A stretch of 10,745 bases of DNA, from the NCBI GenBank assembly GCA_029262715.1, contig JAJCYX010000202.1, forward strand, positions 1 to 10,745, given 5' to 3'. This document shows, piece after piece, positions 6,601 to 10,745 of this stretch (its first letter is position 1; every line of letters begins with the position of its first letter). The notes under the pieces are model-generated. The model saw only the letters and a program-made list of their open reading frames with translations. It ran no database searches and had not been told where the DNA came from. The position numbers and the translations under genes were made by a program. This DNA comes from Chloroflexota bacterium. GTDB lineage: Bacteria > Chloroflexota > Dehalococcoidia > Lucifugimonadales > Lucifugimonadaceae.

Positions 6601-7198
6601 AATCGGATTTGATCTCTACACCAAGCTGCTGTCGGACACAGTGGCTGAGATGAGAGCAGGCAAGAAGCCATCGTCCAACGACAAGCCCGGAGATAGAAGC
6701 CTGCTTGAGTTCTCTACGGTCAGAATCGATCTCGGCGTCGATGCACGAATACCTGACAGCTATGTCGAAGATCTTGCTCAACGCCTCAGCGTCTATCAAC
6801 GGCTAGCCCGAATCCACGACGCTGATTCCATTTCCGATATTCACGACGAACTGCGCGACAGATTTGGTCCAGTCCCACGCAATGTAGATCTGCTACTGGC
6901 AGCGGAAAAGATGCGAGTGCTTGCTGAACAGTCTGGTGTCGATTCCGTAGTGATTGCGGATGACCGGGCGACGCTGAACCTGAAAGAGCCAACCGGCGGC
7001 GCAAGAGCTGCCTTACAGAAATGGCTTGGCCGCGGAGTGAACGTCGGGCACATGCAAATTCGGGTGGAGATCGACAGAGAAATGCCCGATTGGGTCGAAG
7101 AGTTGAGCGCCCTGTTCGAGCAGATTCAGATGTTCAGGGAGCGACTGATAGCAATGGCCCAGGCGGCGATTGAACAGCCGGTCGGTGCTGGAGACTGA
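3644..7198 (+). CDS. mfd: Transcription-repair coupling factor
   Basis: Mfd recognises RNA polymerase stalled at DNA lesions, pushes it off with its ATP-driven translocase and recruits UvrA for nucleotide excision repair. At 1184 residues it is full length (E. coli 1148). The N-terminal UvrB-like module, without ATPase motifs, includes HRGGILDIFP (from residue 182) and VRIEFFDDEVESIREFE. A CarD-like RNA-polymerase-interacting domain starts near 493 (LQPGSYVVHIEHGIAVF). The translocase has Walker A GDVGYGKTE (645-653), DEEH (746-749), SLSATPIPRTL (from 770) and QLRGRIGRG (915-923). The TRG motif (DLEIRGMGNILGGEQSG) lies at about 957-985, and the C-terminal TRCF domain follows. The start is ATG with AGGTGG six bases upstream (3632-3637); TAG immediately before the ATG rules out a longer frame. 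The leader contains a terminator-like hairpin and a CIRCE-like site, suggesting regulated expression. Confidence 0.98.
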   Translation: MTLSGLLSSLTSTIEFEELLGEVHSPSVNREVIVPDAATAYALATLWSEYGAPVFVVTPNPESARRLTDQLTIWCGESAPVFQFAETDNIPFERYVPDLGATHQRLKVLSILRTWKGKGRTPLVVASTSAVSYRTPSGAEYDAATHTISVGDRFNISDLLRTWTAAGYVLEPTVDIPGTASHRGGILDIFPTSSDSPVRIEFFDDEVESIREFEAETQRSTTSLKNIHIPPASEILPSHADHEHVKKLITEVDFDSAVGESRDRIPAELGRIMDGDWIDEIGYYAGFFNRGSVFEFLPDDTLLVRVRPSEIRDSSETSDRRYSELRANKERRREVPRRFPQPHIEHGLLADALNKPRRSLSLTPWGVDAELPGGALRLPIEPAPLTTSGLETAMTLIADRQASSLRTAVLSNHASRIIELNKTTDVQIKLKKSVPKPLEPGDVTLVQGTLRQGFTVLARDRRNLGIITDAEIFGVAKERRRVRKRPVRKGPALEQLQPGSYVVHIEHGIAVFRGTQVMGDEGREYLVLEYAEDDKLYVPTEQLDRIQLYHGPSDNAPRLTRLGTQEWSRARARARRATEQLAGELIALYAARELTEGFASDSDTPWQDSMEASFPFEETADQLTTLAQVKKDLEAPHPMDRLVCGDVGYGKTEIALRAAFKVVQSGRQVAILVPTTVLAQQHFDTFSERLQPFPATVEMLSRFRTDAQQKATVQRLAAGSVDIVIGTHRLLQRDVRFQNIGLVIIDEEHKFGVSHKERLKQFRTQIDVMSLSATPIPRTLQMSLAGIRDMSTIETPPEERLPIKTYVTEESDELTREAILREVDRGGQVFYLHNRVKDIDLVAAKLMKLVPEAHFDIGHGQMPEDDLEQVMSAFEKREFDVLVCTTIIESGIDLPNANTLIVDRADMFGLSQLYQLRGRIGRGTNRAYAYLMIPRGKALTETADARLNTILAATELGAGFQIALRDLEIRGMGNILGGEQSGHIAAIGFDLYTKLLSDTVAEMRAGKKPSSNDKPGDRSLLEFSTVRIDLGVDARIPDSYVEDLAQRLSVYQRLARIHDADSISDIHDELRDRFGPVPRNVDLLLAAEKMRVLAEQSGVDSVVIADDRATLNLKEPTGGARAALQKWLGRGVNVGHMQIRVEIDREMPDWVEELSALFEQIQMFRERLIAMAQAAIEQPVGAGD

Positions 7199-7254
7199 TC
7201 CAGCCAGCCGTGCGATCATCACCGGATCAAGCTGGTTTGCATCTAACCGCCAGC

Positions 7255-8553
7255 ATGATCTTCTCGTTCCGAATATCTCCCGAGACCGCTCGATCGCGGT
7301 TTAGGCGAGCAAAAACAATCGCCCCTCTACTTAGTGTCGCCATCGCAGCCATATCGATCGCCTGTGGGTCGAGCGATACCGCTCCTGCACCAACCAGCAC
7401 TACCGGGGCAGCAGTCATTGCCACATCAACGGCGGACAGTTCAGCTCTTCCGCCGACACCGGTTGTAAGAACCGGGTTTCCGTACGGGATCGAAGGGCCA
7501 CCGCCTCCACCGCCAGTAGATATCTTCAACGGCACTGTGCCTCCTGAGGACATCGTATTCGACACCTTCGACGGTGGCTCCGTAAGGTTGCCGGATGCTC
7601 CACAGGCAACAATAAACCGTCTGTTCAATGCGATCCGACCGGTGTACGTACCGACATACGAAGGCCCGGCAGGGGGTGCCTGGTTGTCGGAAAGTGACCT
7701 CGTTGTCGGCTACGAAGGCGAAACGCAGGTCTATGCGTATCCGGTTAAGTTCCTCAATTTCCATGAGATCGTAAACGATGAGATCGATGGAGTGCCTGTA
7801 CTCATCACCTACTGCCCGCTATGCGCGTCGGGGGTTGTCTTCGACCGCCGAATCGATGGTGAGACGCATGTTTTCGGTAACACTAGCGCTCTATTTCAGA
7901 GCGACCTCGTCATGATCGACCATGAGACAGGTTCGTATTGGTTCCAGACTGGTGGAGAAGCGGTGATTGGCCCGCAGTCCGGGAAGTTGCTGGATCTTCT
8001 GCCTTCGGTGATGATGCCGTGGTCAGACTGGCTTGCTCTGCATCCTGAGACTCTTGTGCTTTCGCGTGACCAGGGATTTGGATCCCCACCGTCTCGCTAC
8101 GACCGCGATCCATTCGGAGCTTACGCACAGAGCGTGGACGCGGGGCGCTTCGCCTTCCCTGTAGACGAAGACCAGATCAGCGGGATTCTCAGGTTGTCGG
8201 AGATCGTGCTATCAGTACGGGTGAACGACACTGAGAAAGCGTATCCCGTGGGTCGTCTGGGTGACGACGTTGCAAATGACGAGATCGACGGCACATCGAT
8301 TGCCGTGTTCGCACAAGAGAGCGGACCTTCTGCCGCCGCCTATTCTCCGATGGTCAACGGAACAATGCTGACATTTACTGGCACTGGCAACGGGCTCTAC
8401 ATAGACGAGCAAACAGAGTCCACATGGGATTTCACTGGCAGTGCGATTTCCGGAGAGCTGGCTGGCGAACGCCTCACTCTATTGCCGTCCAGACGTTCGA
8501 TGTGGTTCTCTATCTCTATCGACCAACCCGATATCGAAGTCTACTTCCCATAG
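7255..8553 (+). CDS. DUF3179 family protein, probable exported lipoprotein
   Basis: This is a member of the DUF3179 family, whose biochemical function I do not know. Hallmarks are the CxxC segment LITYCPLCASGVVFDRR (Cys 187 and 190), FGNTSALFQSDLVMIDHETGSYWFQTGGEAVIGP and LLPS..MPWSDW..LHPETLVLS. Two related half-motifs, AYPV then NDEIDG, occur at 161-179 and 329-346; only the first is followed by CxxC. The N-terminus has an Arg-rich stretch (13-20), a hydrophobic core (21-36) and Cys37, followed by a Ser/Thr/Ala/Pro linker, as in a lipoprotein. However, the lipobox is SIAC, with Ser instead of Leu at -3, so lipidation is less sure than export. A run of six prolines lies at 82-87. I prefer ATG 7255 because it gives a normal signal peptide; a GTG at 7210, 12 bases after mfd, would add 15 residues. 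Neither has a clear ribosome site. The gene is probably co-transcribed with mfd. Confidence 0.87.
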   Translation: MIFSFRISPETARSRFRRAKTIAPLLSVAIAAISIACGSSDTAPAPTSTTGAAVIATSTADSSALPPTPVVRTGFPYGIEGPPPPPPVDIFNGTVPPEDIVFDTFDGGSVRLPDAPQATINRLFNAIRPVYVPTYEGPAGGAWLSESDLVVGYEGETQVYAYPVKFLNFHEIVNDEIDGVPVLITYCPLCASGVVFDRRIDGETHVFGNTSALFQSDLVMIDHETGSYWFQTGGEAVIGPQSGKLLDLLPSVMMPWSDWLALHPETLVLSRDQGFGSPPSRYDRDPFGAYAQSVDAGRFAFPVDEDQISGILRLSEIVLSVRVNDTEKAYPVGRLGDDVANDEIDGTSIAVFAQESGPSAAAYSPMVNGTMLTFTGTGNGLYIDEQTESTWDFTGSAISGELAGERLTLLPSRRSMWFSISIDQPDIEVYFP

Positions 8554-8561
8554 TCGACCAA

Positions 8562-8596
8562 CAAGCTTTTCACCAAACTGTCAGGCATTAAGCTTG
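8562..8596. repeat. Inverted repeat between convergent genes (weak terminator candidate)
   Basis: CAAGCTT (8562-8568) and AAGCTTG (8590-8596) are perfect complements with a 21-base loop, in the 34-base convergent spacer between the DUF3179 gene and the GH15 gene. The right arm overlaps the last codons of the GH15 gene (TAA at 8588-8590). There is no T tract worth the name beyond TTTT at 8567-8570, so a bidirectional terminator is only a possibility. Confidence 0.3.
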
Positions 8597-10423
8597 ATGG
8601 CCCAATGCACGGTCCAGGTTGTACGCGGCGCTGATGAGCGACAGGTGAGTGAATGCCTGTGGGAAGTTGCCAAGAGCCTCTCCACGCGGTCCAATCTCCT
8701 CTGAATACAGGCCAAGATGATTCGCGTACCCGAGCATCTGCTCAAACGTGAGTCGAGCGCGTTCGAGCAACTTGCGATCTCTTGCTCCGGCGCGTGTCAT
8801 CGCCTCTACAAGCCAGAATGTACACATGTTGAACGTGCCCTCCGTACCTGTGAGACCGTCAGACGTATGCTCCGGGTTGTAGCGGTATACGAGTGAGTTT
8901 GAGACTAGGCCGCCCTTTGCCGGCGTCCTGTTAATCGCTTCCAACGTCTTCAGAGCACGTGGGTCTGTTGGCGACAGGAAGAACACAAGCGGCATAATCA
9001 GATTCGAGGCATCAAGAGATTCACTGTCATATGACTGCGTGAACGATTCAATCTCATCGTTCCAGCCCTTGTCCATGATCTCTTCGTAGATCTCGTCTCG
9101 TACCTTCTGCCACCTCGCTCTTGGTGCCGGGAATGATCGCTTGTCCGCGAGCCGCAACGCTCGGTCGAGTGCGACCCAGCTCATCACCTTCGAATACACG
9201 AAGTGACGCTGTCCGCCGCGGACCTCCCAGATGCCCTCATCCGTCCGCCTCCAGTTGTCCACTACCCAGTCAACTAACCTGGTCAGGTGCTTCCAGAAAT
9301 CGTACGAGATCGGTGATCCGTACTTATTGAACAGATAGACAGCATCCATCAACTCACCGTAGATATCGAGTTGAAGCTGATCGTAAGCGCCATTGCCGAT
9401 GCGAACAGGCTTTGACCCCTTATATCCTTCCAGGTGGTCAAGTGTCTCTTCGGTCAGTTCATGGTCCCCGTCGATGCTGTACATGATCTGGAGCGAACCG
9501 TCATGGTTCAGTTCTCCGCAACGCGCTTCCAGCCATGTCATGAAATCGGCTGCAGCGTCTGTGAACCCAATCCGCATCAGTCCGTACACCGTAAAGGCCG
9601 CGTCGCGTATCCATGTGTACCGATAGTCCCAGTTTCTGACTCCGCCCAGGTCTTCCGGCAAACTCGTCGTCGGAGAGGCGACAATTGCCCCGGTGGGAGC
9701 GTATGTAAGGAGCTTTAGTACAAGCGCCGAGCGGTGTACCGTCTCCCGCCAGCGACCGGAGTAGGTCGAGCCTGCGATCCATTTACGCCAATATGCGACC
9801 GTATCCTCAAACTGCCGCTCGATTTCGACAGCGTTGATCGTTTCTGAACGTTCAATGCCATCGTGCAACTCACAAAGCACGAAGTAGGTCGATTCACCCT
9901 CCTGGATAACGAATCGAGATGAGAGTCCGCCATCTACCTGCACCAGCTCTGATGGCGTCGAGAACAGCAACTCAAGCTCTGGCGTCTTGAACACCGCTCC
10001 ACCGTCAAATAGCTCAGTTTCGTGCTTGTCCCGAGCGTAGTTGAACTCAGGCATGCACCTCATCTCAAGATGCATTGATCCGCGCACGCCCTGAATTTTC
10101 CTAATCAGCATGTGCTCGGCGTGAGATTCATCACCAGGACTCACCGGCATGAAATCAGTCACTTCGACAACACCTTCATCGGAAAGAAAGTGGGTTACGA
10201 GGACGTTCGTCTCAGGAAGATAGTGCTGTGTGGTCGTGAATTCTGTCTCGCAAGGCGCAATCTGAAAGTAACCACCCTTTTTGTCATCGAGAATCGAGGC
10301 AAAAATGCTGGGTGAATCGAAATGGGGCACGCAGAACCAGTCGATTGAGCCGTTTTTACCTACGAGCGCAACGGTGTGCAGGTCCCCAATTACTCCGTAG
10401 TCACTTATCGGCTGGTATGCCAT
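8588..10423 (-). CDS. Glycoside hydrolase family 15 protein (glucoamylase/trehalase-like)
   Basis: This is a bacterial GH15 inverting glucosidase of 611 residues, the usual length for the group that includes glucoamylases, glucodextranases and mycobacterial-type trehalases. An N-terminal beta-sandwich domain starts with the typical YQPISDYGVIGDLHTVALVG and NGSIDWFCVPHFDSPSIF. The (alpha/alpha)6 catalytic domain follows, with GGVRNWDYRYTWIRDA (Asp266, Asp274) and DEGIWEVRGGQ, where Glu400 is the likely general acid. Near the C-terminus, GLYSEEIGP has Glu575/576, one of which is the likely general base. No signal peptide is seen, so it should act in the cytosol on glycogen-like alpha-glucans or trehalose; the sequence does not decide which. 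The start is ATG with GGAG six bases upstream (10430-10433). It follows a glycosyltransferase gene by 61 bases in the same direction, fitting a storage-sugar operon. Confidence 0.94.
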   Translation of the reverse strand: MAYQPISDYGVIGDLHTVALVGKNGSIDWFCVPHFDSPSIFASILDDKKGGYFQIAPCETEFTTTQHYLPETNVLVTHFLSDEGVVEVTDFMPVSPGDESHAEHMLIRKIQGVRGSMHLEMRCMPEFNYARDKHETELFDGGAVFKTPELELLFSTPSELVQVDGGLSSRFVIQEGESTYFVLCELHDGIERSETINAVEIERQFEDTVAYWRKWIAGSTYSGRWRETVHRSALVLKLLTYAPTGAIVASPTTSLPEDLGGVRNWDYRYTWIRDAAFTVYGLMRIGFTDAAADFMTWLEARCGELNHDGSLQIMYSIDGDHELTEETLDHLEGYKGSKPVRIGNGAYDQLQLDIYGELMDAVYLFNKYGSPISYDFWKHLTRLVDWVVDNWRRTDEGIWEVRGGQRHFVYSKVMSWVALDRALRLADKRSFPAPRARWQKVRDEIYEEIMDKGWNDEIESFTQSYDSESLDASNLIMPLVFFLSPTDPRALKTLEAINRTPAKGGLVSNSLVYRYNPEHTSDGLTGTEGTFNMCTFWLVEAMTRAGARDRKLLERARLTFEQMLGYANHLGLYSEEIGPRGEALGNFPQAFTHLSLISAAYNLDRALGHQA

Positions 10424-10484
10424 TCGGGTCTCCAGGAACTCGCTCTATTCGTCGTTACGTAGTTTCGCCAACCGGTGCGATCGG

Positions 10485-10745
10485 CTAGGCCATCGGTTGC
10501 AAAGTGTCTACCAGAGCAGCCTTTGCATCCACATCGTCAGAAAGAAGCTGTGAGAAGGTGTGAAGCAGGCGATCGGCCGTAGACTCCCATGTCAGTGTCT
10601 TGGCATGAAGCCTTGCTGCAACACCCATCTCTCTGCGAAGTGGTTCGTTGTTGAGCAAAAGGTCGAGCCTTTCGACAAACGGCCCCGGACAACGCCAGTT
10701 CACCAAAAAACCGGTCACGCCATCGTTCACAATCGTGGTTAGACC
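10485..10745 (-). CDS. GT4-type glycosyltransferase, C-terminal end (5' part outside window)
   Basis: This is the last 86 codons of a minus-strand gene that is open to the window edge; the GTG at 10728-10730 is internal. The segment GLTTIVNDGVTGFLV is the nucleotide-sugar-binding motif of the Glycos_transf_1 (GT-B fold, GT4) C-terminal domain, where family members read G.(P/T).(I/L)V.(D/N)G.(T/N)G.LV. After it comes the expected helix with FVERLDLLLNNEPLRREMGVAARLHA and a TW...AD.LL..F end. Sugar donor and acceptor cannot be told from this part. Being 61 bases upstream of the GH15 gene in the same orientation, it may build or remodel the glucan or disaccharide that the GH15 enzyme cleaves; this is inference. 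The stop is TAG (CTA at 10485-10487). Confidence 0.88.
   Translation of the reverse strand, partial: GLTTIVNDGVTGFLVNWRCPGPFVERLDLLLNNEPLRREMGVAARLHAKTLTWESTADRLLHTFSQLLSDDVDAKAALVDTLQPMA

Noticed and set aside
6371..6799. 142-codon minus-strand frame inside mfd
   Set aside because: It lies wholly within conserved Mfd motifs on the other strand, with no promoter or ribosome site; it is a codon-usage shadow.

Overview
The window is a stretch of ordinary bacterial chromosome at mid GC, with dense housekeeping genes and no mobile element, rRNA, tRNA or CRISPR array that I can see. The lineage cannot be fixed from the sequence alone. My best guess, with low confidence, is a Chloroflexota-type bacterium (SAR202/Dehalococcoidia-like), based on the overall gene mix, including a DUF3179 lipoprotein-like protein and a bacterial GH15 enzyme.

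Layout from left to right. (1) The C-terminal half of a class I glyceraldehyde-3-phosphate dehydrogenase (plus strand, cut by the window edge) is followed by a strong hairpin at 519-546. (2) A 385-base convergent spacer (495-879) holds hairpins but no convincing gene. (3) On the minus strand lies a proB-proA operon (glutamate 5-kinase, then gamma-glutamyl phosphate reductase, 27 bases apart), giving the first two steps of proline synthesis. (4) A 217-base divergent spacer (3427-3643) separates proB from mfd and is the most interesting part of the window. It carries a CIRCE-like operator (15 of 18 arm positions, exact 9-base spacer), a perfect 8-bp inverted repeat, and an intrinsic-terminator-like hairpin with a T5 run just upstream of mfd. 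(5) On the plus strand follows a full-length mfd (transcription-repair coupling factor), then a secreted or lipid-anchored DUF3179 protein that is probably co-transcribed with it. (6) On the minus strand a GH15 glucoamylase/trehalase-like enzyme lies downstream of the C-terminal end of a GT4-type glycosyltransferase, which is cut by the right window edge. The two are probably one transcription unit concerned with glucan or trehalose metabolism.

The protein-coding genes all belong to known families. The unusual content is regulatory. A heat-shock (HrcA/CIRCE) type operator sits between proline synthesis and transcription-coupled repair genes. A terminator-like structure downstream of it could be an attenuator of mfd, or the end of a short independent RNA. 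Both readings are inferences from sequence and need a lineage comparison and transcript mapping.
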